Shown here piece after piece: positions 31,502 to 40,370 of a DNA stretch of 64,000 nt. The stretch is taken from positions 62,001 to 126,000 of the forward strand of contig JABCYZ010000006.1 in the NCBI GenBank assembly GCA_013289955.1. The letters run 5' to 3'. The position numbers were made by a program, and so were the translations under genes. Position 1 is the stretch's first letter. The number at the start of each line of letters is the position of its first letter. The DNA is from Acidobacteriota bacterium (GTDB lineage Bacteria; Acidobacteriota; Terriglobia; Acidiferrales; UBA7541). The notes beneath the pieces were generated by a model, which saw only the letters and a program-made list of their open reading frames with translations, ran no database searches and was not told where the DNA came from.

Positions 31502-32347
31502 GTGCCGTACACGAAATCACACACGACGCTGCAAGTTTCCGCCTCCGGGGCGCTTGGGCCGTTGACGCCTGAGGAAGCGCTCCTCTTTGAAAAGCTTGAC
31601 CTGGGGCGCCTGCCGCGGCATGTAGCCGTCATCATGGACGGGAACGGACGCTGGGCGCAGCAGCGGCATTTGCCGCGTGTGGCCGGCCACCGCTCCGGCA
31701 CAAGAACGGCGCGCTCGACGATTGAGACCTGCGCCAGGCTGAAAATCGAAGCGCTCACGCTCTATGCGTTCTCGGTGGAGAACTGGAGGCGCCCCAAGAC
31801 GGAAATCGATTTCCTGATGCAGTTGCTGCGCGAATATTTGCGCAGGGAAATCCCGCTGCTGCAAAAAAACGATATCCGCATGAAGTTTCTGGGGCGTACC
31901 GACGAACTTCCCAGGGGAGTGCAGGACGATGTGCGCGACGCCACGGAGCGAACGGCCGGGAACAAGGGCATGGTCCTCTGCGTGGCGCTGAACTACGGCG
32001 GCCGCGCGGAAATTGTGGACGCCATGAACGCCATCCTGGCGGAAGAGAACGGCCACGCCGGCCGCGTGGCGATTACAGAAGAGTCGCTCGCGCGGCATAT
32101 GTACACGCACGGACTGCCGGATCCCGATCTGCTGATTCGCACGAGCGGCGAAATGCGTGTCAGCAATTTCCTGCTGTGGCAGATTGCGTATGCCGAGATT
32201 TTCGTAACGGAAACGCTGTGGCCGGATTTCAACCGCGCACGCCTGCTCGAAGCGCTGGTGGAATTTCAGAAGCGTGAACGCCGCTACGGCGGCATTCGCG
32301 AAGGCCAGCCCGAAACGCACAAATCCGCACGCGTCGTTGGTGAGTGA
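31502..32347 (+). CDS. uppS: Isoprenyl transferase (undecaprenyl diphosphate synthase)
   Basis: cis-Prenyltransferase that extends farnesyl diphosphate to undecaprenyl diphosphate, the lipid carrier for peptidoglycan and other envelope glycans. The 281 aa product (GTG start) has all family motifs: HVAVIMDGNGRWAQQR with the catalytic Asp (about residue 45), GHRSGT, LTLYAFSVENWRRP, ALNYGGRAEIVDA, PDPDLLIRTSGEMRVSNFLLWQIAYAEIFVTETLWPDF. The N-terminal approximately 35 residues are an extension. It heads the run uppS-cdsA-dxr-rseP, a classic bacterial envelope and isoprenoid gene order. Confidence 0.96.
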   Translation: MPYTKSHTTLQVSASGALGPLTPEEALLFEKLDLGRLPRHVAVIMDGNGRWAQQRHLPRVAGHRSGTRTARSTIETCARLKIEALTLYAFSVENWRRPKTEIDFLMQLLREYLRREIPLLQKNDIRMKFLGRTDELPRGVQDDVRDATERTAGNKGMVLCVALNYGGRAEIVDAMNAILAEENGHAGRVAITEESLARHMYTHGLPDPDLLIRTSGEMRVSNFLLWQIAYAEIFVTETLWPDFNRARLLEALVEFQKRERRYGGIREGQPETHKSARVVGE

Positions 32348-32467
32348 ACGCTTCCGCCTGGAAACCGCCTTCCGAACAGCTCCCGCTCCTTTGTGCTTCT
32401 CCGGCGTGATTTATTTCTCTCGATGTGGTGAGATGGAGCGAGCCATTCGTCGGGGGATTCCTTTTCC

Positions 32468-33340
32468 ATGACCTGGAAGCGTGTCGCGACAGCCGCCCTG
32501 CTAATCCCGTGCGTGGTCGGACTGGTGCTTTGGGGCTCCGCTGCCGTGATGGCGGTGGCCCTCGCGCTCGTCATTCTCCTTGCCCTGTTTGAATTTTTTG
32601 CGCTGGGCGACGCGATCGGTCACCGCGCCTATCGTTTGTGGACGGCGACCTGCGCGCTCGTTCTAGTTTTTGCTCAGTGGAACGCGCCCGGCGAGGCGGC
32701 TTCGCCGATGACCGAAATCGTCAGCCGCGTTCGGATTCTCGGCTTTTGGGTGGCTCTGCCGAAACTCGAAGATGCCTTCTTTCTATTCTTGATGGGCGTC
32801 GCGGTCCTGACGCTCTGGACGAAGCGGCCCATGGTAGAAGCCTTGCCCGCTGCAGGAATCAGTTCCGGTGGACTGTTGCTCATTGCTTTCCCGCTCACCT
32901 TCGCCGTTCGTCTCGAGGCGATTCCCCGAGAAGGACCGGCCATTTTGCTGTTCGTTTTGGTCATCACCTGGGTTGGCGATACGGCTGCTTATTTTGTGGG
33001 CAGGGCCGTGGGGAAGCGCAAACTGGCGCCGGTCTTGAGCCCAAAGAAGACCTGGGAGGGAACCTTTGCCAGCATTTTCGGAGCCCTGCTCGTCGCCGTC
33101 GTATTTTCGCGGTGGCTCGTCGTTCCGTTGCCGCACCTGCTGACAATGGCAGCCCTCGGCAACGTTGCCGGCCAAGCTGGAGACCTGCTGGAATCCGCCT
33201 ACAAGCGAAGCGCGGGGGTCAAAGATTCCGGATCGCTGTTGCCGGGGCATGGCGGTGTCCTGGACCGGATCGATGCCCTGATATTGGCAATCCCGGTTGT
33301 CTGGTACTATTGGATTTGGATTTACTTGCCGAGCAGGTAG
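32468..33340 (+). CDS. cdsA: Phosphatidate cytidylyltransferase
   Basis: Makes CDP-diacylglycerol from CTP and phosphatidic acid at the inner membrane, the branch point of phospholipid synthesis. The 290 aa product has about 7-8 hydrophobic helices and the CDP-diglyceride synthetase signature near the end: SAYKRSAGVKDSGSLLPGHGGVLDRIDA (about residues 243-270), with the conserved KD, HGG and DRID. FVGRAVGKRKLAPVLSPKKTWEG (about 176-198) is the second diagnostic block. It lies 120 bp after uppS and its 3' end precedes dxr in the same operon. Confidence 0.96.
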   Translation: MTWKRVATAALLIPCVVGLVLWGSAAVMAVALALVILLALFEFFALGDAIGHRAYRLWTATCALVLVFAQWNAPGEAASPMTEIVSRVRILGFWVALPKLEDAFFLFLMGVAVLTLWTKRPMVEALPAAGISSGGLLLIAFPLTFAVRLEAIPREGPAILLFVLVITWVGDTAAYFVGRAVGKRKLAPVLSPKKTWEGTFASIFGALLVAVVFSRWLVVPLPHLLTMAALGNVAGQAGDLLESAYKRSAGVKDSGSLLPGHGGVLDRIDALILAIPVVWYYWIWIYLPSR

Positions 33341-33428
33341 GTTCACAGGTCCTTCCATTCCTCGGGCAGGAGACAGACAGGAAAGTCTGTTCGAGCAGGT
33401 CAGCACGAAGCGGAGAAAAGATTCGTCC

Positions 33429-34619
33429 TTGAAGCAGCTATCCATTTTGGGTTCAACAGGTTCGATCGGGCGGCAGTGCCTTTCCGTCGTGGAAGCGCTG
33501 CCGGAGCGATTTGGTGTCGTGGCGCTGGCTGCTGGCGGCAATCTTGAGGAACTGACGGGCCAGATCGAGCGGCATCGGCCGGAACTCGTTTCCGTTGGCG
33601 ATAGAAAGAAAGCGGATGAGCTTGCCTCCGCGCTGCGTGCAAAAGGAATCACTCCGCTCCCGGCGATCCATCATGGAGCTGAAGGTATGCTGGCCGTCGG
33701 AACGCACACCAAGGCGGACATCGTTGTCTCTGCGGCCGTGGGCGTTGTCGGCCTCGAGGCTACCTACGAGGCGGTCAAGCTGGGAAAAACAGTTGCGCTC
33801 TCGAACAAGGAAGTCCTGGTGGCAGCGGGTGAATTGGTGATGGCCGCCGCAAAGAAAGCAGGACGCGAATTGCTGCCGGTGGACAGCGAACACAACGCGG
33901 TCCACCAATGCTTGCGGGGCGGCACTCCTGGCGAGGTCCGGCGGCTGGTGCTTACAGCGAGCGGAGGCCCTTTTCGCAAAACGCCGCTGGCCGATCTCGA
34001 GAACGTGTCTCCAGAACAAGCTCTGGCGCACCCAAACTGGAAGATGGGCAACCGCATCACCATCGATTCCGCCACGATGATGAACAAGGGATTCGAGGTC
34101 ATTGAAGCGCGTTGGCTTTTTGGCGTGCGTCCTGACCAGATCGATGTAGTGATTCACCCGCAGTCCACCATTCACTCCATGGTTGAGTTCGTGGATGGCT
34201 CCATTCTGGCGCAACTCGGGCCAACGGACATGCGGATGCCCATCCAATATGCGTTAACCTATCCGGAGAGGGTCGCGTCTAACCAGGTAGCCCTGGATTG
34301 GCAGAAGCTGCGGCGGTTGGATTTCGCAAAAGTTTCCACACGACGTTTTCCCTGTCTTCGCCTGGCACGGGAAACGATGAAGAAGGGCGGGGCCATGCCG
34401 TGTGCCTTGAATGCAGCGGATGAGGTGGCCGTAGCGGCATTCCTTGAGCGGCGGCTGCCATTCCGGGGAATTGCGGAAGTGATCGAGCGCGTGCTGGAAC
34501 ACACACCGAGCATGCGCTTTGAAAAGATGGACGACGTGCTGGCCGCCGACAGAGAGGCGCGCCGCACGGCGAAAGAAGAAGTAGAGCGTTTATCAGCAAG
34601 GGCCGTAGCGGTATCATAA
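33429..34619 (+). CDS. dxr: 1-deoxy-D-xylulose 5-phosphate reductoisomerase
   Basis: Second enzyme of the MEP isoprenoid pathway: converts DXP to MEP with NADPH and Mg2+/Mn2+. The ORF track starts at 33297 inside cdsA, but the conserved N terminus is KQLSILGSTGSIGRQCL. The TTG at 33429, preceded by GGAGAAAAG, gives 396 aa, the normal size. Motifs visible are the NADPH loop GSTGSIG, VALSNKEVLVAAGEL, LPVDSEHNAVHQCL with the metal-binding D-x-E, LTASGGPF, ALAHPNWKMGNRITIDSATMMNKGFEVIEA and the HPQSTIHSMVEF loop. The product feeds isoprenoid precursors to uppS in the same cluster. Confidence 0.96.
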   Translation: MKQLSILGSTGSIGRQCLSVVEALPERFGVVALAAGGNLEELTGQIERHRPELVSVGDRKKADELASALRAKGITPLPAIHHGAEGMLAVGTHTKADIVVSAAVGVVGLEATYEAVKLGKTVALSNKEVLVAAGELVMAAAKKAGRELLPVDSEHNAVHQCLRGGTPGEVRRLVLTASGGPFRKTPLADLENVSPEQALAHPNWKMGNRITIDSATMMNKGFEVIEARWLFGVRPDQIDVVIHPQSTIHSMVEFVDGSILAQLGPTDMRMPIQYALTYPERVASNQVALDWQKLRRLDFAKVSTRRFPCLRLARETMKKGGAMPCALNAADEVAVAAFLERRLPFRGIAEVIERVLEHTPSMRFEKMDDVLAADREARRTAKEEVERLSARAVAVS

Positions 34620-34645
34620 GAGTCAGAAGAGGGGAAAGCGGAGAT

Positions 34646-35989
34646 ATGGGAGCGGTTTACCTCATCGTTGGCGTTGTTCTCGTGCTCGGCGTAATGGTTC
34701 TGGTTCATGAATGGGGACACTTCGTCGTCGCGCGGATGTGTGGCGTGCGCGTAGATGTCTTTTCGATCGGCTTCGGTCCGCGGCTCTTTGGATGGAAGAA
34801 AGGGCCAACCGACTATCGGGTCAGCGCGCTGCCGCTGGGCGGCTATGTGCGCATGGCTGGGCAAGATCTTTCCGATGTGGATTCGGGGGATAAGCCGCCG
34901 ACGGGTGCTCCGGATGAGTTAATGAGCAAGCCGAGATGGCAGCGGGCGCTCATCTCCTTTGCAGGCCCTGCCGTGAACCTCGTTCTCCCGATATTTCTTC
35001 TTACTGGACTGTTTGCATTTGCGGGGGTGCCATACCCTGCCTATCTGGATGAACCCGCGCGCGTGGCGGGACTGCCTCCAAGTTCTGACTCGGCTCCGAG
35101 CCCTTTGAAAGCAGGCGACACCGTGCTTTCGATCAATGGAACGGCGACGCCGACCTGGGAACAAGCATTCCTGGCGCTCAAGCAGGTTGTGCCAGGGACC
35201 TCTATCAGGATGGAGGTGGAGTTTGGCGGAACGCGCCGAACGATCGAGGTGCCGGTAAACGATAAGACCGACTCGGGCCGGGTCTTTGGATATTTGCCGA
35301 TTCGCCCCATCATTGACCAGATCGGTCAGGGCGCCCCCGCCGACCGAGCGGGCCTGGAAGAAGGGGATCTGATCACGGCGGTGAACGGAAGCCACATCGA
35401 CTTCTGGGAGCAGTTCCAGCAGTTGACCAGGTCCTCGAACGGCCAGCCCATGGCACTGGATCTTGTTCGCAAAGGGCAGCCGGTGCATTTGGTGGTGACG
35501 CCTGAAAAGGGCGCGGCGGGAACCGGCGAAAACGTTTATCAGATTGGCATTGGTCCCCGCGAAGATACCGCGTACAAACGCGTCGCGTTCACCGAGAGCG
35601 TGAAGATTGCCGGCCTTGAAACCAAGGACACCATCGCGCAGACCGTGGACGTCGTCGGCAAACTCTTTAGCGGACGGGTTTCGATCAAGCAGCTTCAAGG
35701 ACCGGTGGGCATTTCCCATATGGCCGGGGAGGCTGTCAGAAAGGGACCGCCATACGTTGTAACGCTGATGGTCGTGATCAGCATCAACTTGGGAATCCTG
35801 AATCTCTTGCCAATACCAATTCTCGATGGTGGAAATATCTTGCTGCTGGCGATTGAAGGAATCATGCGGCGCGATTTGAGCTTGAGCTTCAAGGAGCGCT
35901 TTGTGCAGGTGGGGCTGGTGTTCCTCTTGGTCATATTCGCCATCGTTATGTATCATGACATTCTGCGGCGGATTTCGAGTCACTCTTAG
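34646..35989 (+). CDS. rseP: RIP metalloprotease RseP (site-2 protease family M50)
   Basis: Intramembrane zinc protease that cuts anti-sigma factors or leftover signal peptides in the inner membrane. The 447 aa product has the HExxH zinc motif in the first helix (LVHEWGHFVVARMCGV, about residues 20-25), the conserved FSIGFGPRLFGW, two PDZ domains (about 110-190 and 215-290, with APADRAGLEEGDLITAVNG), and the third zinc-ligand motif LGILNLLPIPILDGGNI near residue 390. It follows dxr by 26 bp, as in many bacteria. No bamA follows; instead a Fur-family gene is next. Confidence 0.96.
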   Translation: MGAVYLIVGVVLVLGVMVLVHEWGHFVVARMCGVRVDVFSIGFGPRLFGWKKGPTDYRVSALPLGGYVRMAGQDLSDVDSGDKPPTGAPDELMSKPRWQRALISFAGPAVNLVLPIFLLTGLFAFAGVPYPAYLDEPARVAGLPPSSDSAPSPLKAGDTVLSINGTATPTWEQAFLALKQVVPGTSIRMEVEFGGTRRTIEVPVNDKTDSGRVFGYLPIRPIIDQIGQGAPADRAGLEEGDLITAVNGSHIDFWEQFQQLTRSSNGQPMALDLVRKGQPVHLVVTPEKGAAGTGENVYQIGIGPREDTAYKRVAFTESVKIAGLETKDTIAQTVDVVGKLFSGRVSIKQLQGPVGISHMAGEAVRKGPPYVVTLMVVISINLGILNLLPIPILDGGNILLLAIEGIMRRDLSLSFKERFVQVGLVFLLVIFAIVMYHDILRRISSHS

Positions 35990-36022
35990 CCGGGAGTGCG
36001 CCGCACGCCAGGAGGGCGACAC

Positions 36023-36517
36023 ATGTCTGTATCGCCGGGCCACCGGGTTTCGACCGGCGAGCGCCTGAATACCTCAGAGACAACAGGAAAGCTGCAACAG
36101 GCTATACGGGAGCGCGGGATTCGGCTCACGCGGCAGAGGCGTGTCATCCTTGAAGTGATGGATGCGGCTGAGCAGCACCTGGATGTGGATCAGATTCTCG
36201 AGCGGGCACGAAAAATCGATGCGGGCGTGCATCTTGTCACCGTCTACCGCACGATCGATCTTCTTAAAAAGCAAGGCCTTATCGACGAACTTGACCTTTT
36301 GCACCTGCGCGGCGACCGGCACTACTACGAGAGCCACGGTCCACGGGACCACATTCATGTGGCGTGCCTCGGGTGTGGCAAGGTGCGGGAGTTCGAGAGC
36401 CGGCTTTACGAACAGCTCAAACAGCAAATCGCCCGGGACTTCAAGATGAAGGTCACCGTATCGCGCACGGAAGTGGGCGGATACTGCGAAGAGTGTCTGG
36501 TCAAGACCCCTTCCTAG
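36023..36517 (+). CDS. Fur/PerR-family metal-dependent transcriptional repressor
   Basis: From the ATG at 36023, preceded by GGAGG at seven bases, the product is 164 aa; the track start at 35996 is a GTG with no site. The N-terminal winged helix has RERGIRLTRQRRVILEVM and VTVYRTIDLLKKQGLI. The dimerisation and metal domain has HYYESHGPRDHIHVACLGCGKVREF, with the His-rich regulatory site and the first CxxC, and a second CxxC in GYCEECLVK, a structural zinc site. Fur (iron), Zur (zinc), PerR (peroxide) and Mur (Mn) cannot be told apart safely by eye. It lies only 33 bp after rseP and is probably co-transcribed with it. Confidence 0.92.
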   Translation: MSVSPGHRVSTGERLNTSETTGKLQQAIRERGIRLTRQRRVILEVMDAAEQHLDVDQILERARKIDAGVHLVTVYRTIDLLKKQGLIDELDLLHLRGDRHYYESHGPRDHIHVACLGCGKVREFESRLYEQLKQQIARDFKMKVTVSRTEVGGYCEECLVKTPS

Positions 36518-36729
36518 AGGCCGAACGACCGGGAACCAATCGAACGCGCCGCATACTGGGAATCTCTTTTTGCCAGTTGCGTTTGGGTTTTGGACCTTCG
36601 TCGACCAGCACATCCTTTCCATGATGCAGGCCACCTCGACCGGGAGCCTGCAGGCTCAAGCGGCGGGAGCCACTGGGGATCCTCCGGGCGCGCGGCACTC
36701 GTCTCGAGCAGCGGCCCGCTACCGCCAGG

Positions 36730-38550
36730 TCAGACAGAGACGCGCAACGAACGCATGCGGCGCAGACGGGTGAAGAATTTATCGGCGTTGGCGATGTCTC
36801 GGGCGATTTGGGCGCGCAATTCTTCCGGACCACTGAACTTTTTTTCCTCACGCAGACGCTTCCAGAAATGTACCTCGATCCGGCCCGGTGAAATTTCGGG
36901 GATAGGGTCGAGGACATGCGTCTCGACGCTGAGAGTCGAACCATGGAAGGTCGGACGCACGCCGACGTTTGTGACGGAAGGGCGGCTGCGCGATTCGCCT
37001 TCAAGGAGCGTGCGCGTGACGTAAACGCCGCGGGCCGGGAGGAGCTCCTGTTCGGGTGCGAGATTTAACGTAGGAAACGTAAAGCGGCGGCCTCGGCCTG
37101 TTCCGGGGACGACCTTACCGCTGAGCACGAAAGGCCGGCCGAGAAGTCGTCCGGCGTGAGAAACATCGCCCGAAGCGATCTCGCGGCGGATGATGGTGCT
37201 CGAGACGACTTCGTTTTTGCAGACGACGTGCGGGATGATGACGACCTCGAAACCGCGTTCGGCGCCGAGGAGCAGAAGCATGCGGGCGTTGCCGGCCTGT
37301 TTGTGGCCGAAGCGGAAATTCTCGCCGACAAAAACGGCGCGCACTTTAAGATCGCGGACGAGGATCTGGTCAACGAATTCCGCGGGTGTGAGTTTTGCGA
37401 GGTCGTGAGTGAACGGCAGGACGAGGGCGGCTTCGATGCCGAGCTCGGCGAAGCAGCCGAGGCGCTGCTCGGTGGTGGTGACGCGCAATGGAGCCGACTC
37501 TGGGCGAAGAACTTTTTGAGGAAGAGGATCGAATGTCAGGGCCGTGGGCACAGCTTGTATTTCGTGTGCGCGGGCGACCGAGGCGCGAAGGATGGCTTGG
37601 TGGCCGAGATGAATACCGTCGAAGTTTCCGATGGCGAGAGTGCTTCCGCCCTTGGAAGCCGCATAGCGAATCGACCAGGCCAGCGGCGTTGAAAAAATCT
37701 CGAGTGGCGCCCACGGACTTGCGGCCGATCTGAGGACCGGAGACGGCGCGGCGGATTCGTCAACCTGCACTTCGATCTTGAGGCCGTCGTAGGCGAGCTG
37801 GACGTTTGAATAGCCGAGTTGCGACAAGCGCTCATTGGTTTCGGCATGCGACAAATCGTGGGCGATGTGCGTAAACCAGGCGCGGCGTGGATTGAGTTTT
37901 TTGACCAGCGCCAGAGCTTGATCCACGGTTTGATGCATGGGGTGGGGAATGTCGCGCAGGGCGTCAAGAATTAGCTCATCCAAATCGTGCAATAAGGCGA
38001 GCGAAGAGTCGGGGAGCGAACTGAAATCCGTCAGATAAGCCGCGCGGCCAAATCGGAAGCCCAGGACTTCCATGTCTCCATGCAGGAGCGGAATGGGAGT
38101 GAACGTAATGCCCAGAAGCTCGAAGGGTTCTTTGGCTTCGCGAAGGGTGACGCTGGGAACGGAGCTGAGCTTGGGCCTGCCGTCGAAGACGTAGGCGAAA
38201 GCGCGGCGGATGATTTTGAAAGTTTCCGCGTTGGAATAAACGGGGAGCGCCGTCTGCTGCCGGAGATTGTAGGGGCGAATGTCATCGAAACCCATGATGT
38301 GATCGGCGTGGCCGTGTGTGAGGAGAACGGCGTCCAGGCGATCGACACAGGCGCGCAGGCCTTGCTGGCGAAAATCCGGGGTGGTGTCAATGACGACGTT
38401 CTGGCCACTGCGCGAGAGGAGCAGCGAAGGGCGCAGCCGGTTGTCGTGCGGGTCTGGCGAGCTGCAGACGCGGCAGTGGCATCCGAGCGAGGGAACGCCC
38501 ATGGACGTGCCGGATCCGAGTACGGTGATTTCTAGAGGAGCCTGGGGCAT
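36730..38550 (-). CDS. Fusion of a PhnP-like metallo-beta-lactamase and RibF (riboflavin kinase/FAD synthetase)
   Basis: One uninterrupted frame encodes two enzymes. Residues 1-265 are an MBL-fold hydrolase of the PhnP type: LGSGTSMGVPSLGCHCRVCSS with the extra zinc-type GCxCxxC, the metal motif LTHGHADH (78-84), LLHGDMEVLGF and LTDFSSLP. Residues about 300-606 are RibF: FMN adenylyltransferase start LAIGNFDGIHLGHQ (308-317), VFVGENFRFGHKQAG, then riboflavin kinase VPGTGRGRRFTFPTLNL, TNVGVRPTF and ETHVLD. RibF converts riboflavin to FMN and FAD; PhnP-type MBLs cut cyclic phosphodiesters. An upstream TTG (38577) is also possible; the ATG at 38550 begins the conserved domain. This fusion is unusual and may couple flavin synthesis with removal of a cyclic nucleotide or cyclic FMN. 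Confidence 0.9.
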   Translation of the reverse strand: MPQAPLEITVLGSGTSMGVPSLGCHCRVCSSPDPHDNRLRPSLLLSRSGQNVVIDTTPDFRQQGLRACVDRLDAVLLTHGHADHIMGFDDIRPYNLRQQTALPVYSNAETFKIIRRAFAYVFDGRPKLSSVPSVTLREAKEPFELLGITFTPIPLLHGDMEVLGFRFGRAAYLTDFSSLPDSSLALLHDLDELILDALRDIPHPMHQTVDQALALVKKLNPRRAWFTHIAHDLSHAETNERLSQLGYSNVQLAYDGLKIEVQVDESAAPSPVLRSAASPWAPLEIFSTPLAWSIRYAASKGGSTLAIGNFDGIHLGHQAILRASVARAHEIQAVPTALTFDPLPQKVLRPESAPLRVTTTEQRLGCFAELGIEAALVLPFTHDLAKLTPAEFVDQILVRDLKVRAVFVGENFRFGHKQAGNARMLLLLGAERGFEVVIIPHVVCKNEVVSSTIIRREIASGDVSHAGRLLGRPFVLSGKVVPGTGRGRRFTFPTLNLAPEQELLPARGVYVTRTLLEGESRSRPSVTNVGVRPTFHGSTLSVETHVLDPIPEISPGRIEVHFWKRLREEKKFSGPEELRAQIARDIANADKFFTRLRRMRSLRVSV

Positions 38551-38613
38551 GCTGAGATTGCTGAAACTCGTGTGCAAGCGGTCCGAATCAGCCTTTCAAA
38601 AGATTACTGGTTT

Positions 38614-39090
38614 CTAGGGCCGAGTCTTGGCTTTTGCCTGCGTCGTGGCTTGCGCCGCTATCGCCTGATTGACTTCCAGATAGGTCATCTTCAATTTGCC
38701 AAGAAGATCGAGGAGGAGGCTGTCTTCCTCTGGCGCGAGGTTTCCCTTGGTTTTCTCGTGAAGGGAATCGAGCATGTCGATCAACTCATGCGCAGCTTCC
38801 GGGTCGATGACCGGCTGACCGGTGCGTGGGTCGGCATAAGCACCCAGGACCATCGCCGCATTGCTGCCAATCATGCGGACGAGATTTTCGAATGGCTGGG
38901 AGCGCTTGGGCAGGTCGGCCGGAGGTTGCAGCGCGGCAGGCTTGGGAGCTTCGGCGACAGGATGGAGTTTTTCCTCGCGCTTGGCTTCGCGCTCCTTCTC
39001 CTCCATCGCCTCCTTACGGGGTTCACCATCTGCGGTAAAGGGGCGGCGGTCGATGACTCGGAATGATTCTTCTTGTTTGTGATCGGTCAA
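38614..39090 (-). CDS. DUF1844 protein
   Basis: A 158 aa protein with a TTG start behind GAGG. Residues 1-65 are charged and probably disordered (EKEREAKREEKLHPVAEAPK). Residues about 66-145 are the DUF1844 domain: FENLVRMIGSNAAMVLGAYADPRTGQPVIDPEAAHELIDMLDSLHEKTKGNLAPEEDSLL, then a terminal helix LLGKLKMTYLEVNQAI. The domain is common in acidobacteria and other deep-branching phyla; no function is known. It lies 63 bp before the MBL-RibF fusion on the same strand, so it is probably the first gene of that operon. Confidence 0.85.
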   Translation of the reverse strand: MTDHKQEESFRVIDRRPFTADGEPRKEAMEEKEREAKREEKLHPVAEAPKPAALQPPADLPKRSQPFENLVRMIGSNAAMVLGAYADPRTGQPVIDPEAAHELIDMLDSLHEKTKGNLAPEEDSLLLDLLGKLKMTYLEVNQAIAAQATTQAKAKTRP

Positions 39091-39267
39091 GGGAACAATC
39101 CTCTACTGTATTTGTCTGGATAAGTTTAGCACGGGTCAGAGAATTCGGAGGCGGCCCCGTGGGAAGCGTATTGGATACACCGGAACTAAATAGGAAAAGA
39201 TGGGTTAACTAAGATAGGTTAAGATTTTTGAAAGGGCAGTCAAACTAGAACGATAGGGGAGAAGCGA

Positions 39268-40167
39268 ATGCGAGTTTCAAAGCTCATAACGAAAATCCTG
39301 TCAACTGTTCTGACGGTGGCACTGCTGGTAGGCTGGCTACCCGCGGCGGGACTGGCCCAGGACCAGGGTGCACCTCCGCCCTCTTTTTCGCCGGACCAAC
39401 TTGACAAACTTGTGTCACGTATTGCGCTCTACCCGGACCCGCTGCTGGCGCAGCTACTGGCAGCCGCGACTTTTCCGGACCAGATTCCGGACGCTACAAA
39501 ATGGGCGGATGAGCACCACTACCTGACGGGCGACCAACTGGCCACGGCCATTACCGAAGACCATCTGCCATGGGATCCCGCGGTGCAGGCGATGCTGCCG
39601 TTTCCGACCGTTTTGGACACCATGGCTTCCGATATGGATTGGACGACGGACCTCGGCAATGCATTCCTGGCGCAGCGGCAAGATGTGATGGACGCAGTGC
39701 AGAGAATGCGGCAGAAGGCCAAGGATTTTGGCTATCTGCGAACAAATGGACAGATCGTTGTGAGTGGCGGCCCGTACATTGAGATCGCGCCCGTAAATCC
39801 CGCGTTCATTTGCGTGCCGTTCTATGATCCCTTCGTAGTCTATGCCGCGCCGCGGCCGGGGTTTGTGGTTGGCGGAGCGATTGGCTTTGGGTTCGGGGTG
39901 ACGATTGGAACCTTCTTCCGTCCATGGGGATGGGGCTACAGCCGGTTTGATTGGGGAGCACACGGGTTCTACATCTATAACCGGCCTTGGGGCCGCGTCT
40001 GGGGTAATCGATTTGCATATGTTCACGCCTATGGTCCCGGAGTGCGTCGCTGGGATGGCCCGCGTCGCGCGGAAGGGCATGCGTTGGTACAGCGCAGTGA
40101 ACGCGAGCGGAATGCATGGCGCGAAGGACGCGCGCACGTGGAGGAGCATCCGCACCCGCACCGCTAG
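39268..40167 (+). CDS. Exported DUF3300 protein
   Basis: A 299 aa protein with a signal peptide (ILSTVLTVALLVGWLPAAGLAQD), starting at an ATG behind AGGGGAGAAGCG. The DUF3300 domain spans about residues 40-185: FSPDQLDKLVSRIALYPDPLLAQLLAAATFPDQI, ITEDHLPWDPAVQAMLPFPTVLDTMASDMDWTTDLGNAFL. The remainder is Gly/Phe/Trp/Tyr-rich with GFVVGGAIGFGFGVTIGTFF and a basic His/Arg tail (EEHPHPHR). The family is periplasmic or surface-located with no known activity. It is a single-gene unit: a hairpin terminator follows at 40204. Confidence 0.88.
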   Translation: MRVSKLITKILSTVLTVALLVGWLPAAGLAQDQGAPPPSFSPDQLDKLVSRIALYPDPLLAQLLAAATFPDQIPDATKWADEHHYLTGDQLATAITEDHLPWDPAVQAMLPFPTVLDTMASDMDWTTDLGNAFLAQRQDVMDAVQRMRQKAKDFGYLRTNGQIVVSGGPYIEIAPVNPAFICVPFYDPFVVYAAPRPGFVVGGAIGFGFGVTIGTFFRPWGWGYSRFDWGAHGFYIYNRPWGRVWGNRFAYVHAYGPGVRRWDGPRRAEGHALVQRSERERNAWREGRAHVEEHPHPHR

Positions 40168-40203
40168 TCCGCAGGTATAAGTTAATAATTCGACCAGTAC
40201 AAG

Positions 40204-40230
40204 CACACTCCGGCTATCCGGGGTGTGTTT
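40204..40230 (+). terminator. Intrinsic terminator after the DUF3300 gene
   Basis: CACACTCCGG pairs with CCGGGGTGTG (10 bp with one G-T pair) around the loop CTAT, followed by TTTGTATTT. It ends the transcript of the DUF3300 gene, whose stop is 37 bp upstream. Confidence 0.75.
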
Positions 40231-40370
40231 GTATTTAGAGGGCTTCGATCCTGCTGAGCTTCGCCCGGCTTCCCTCCGAAGGAATCTCTCTCTCGTGAGT
40301 CGCTTGTCAAAGTTTGTGGGGCACCGTAGAGTGGAACATTTGTTGCATGACGCAATTGCCCGACAAAGCG

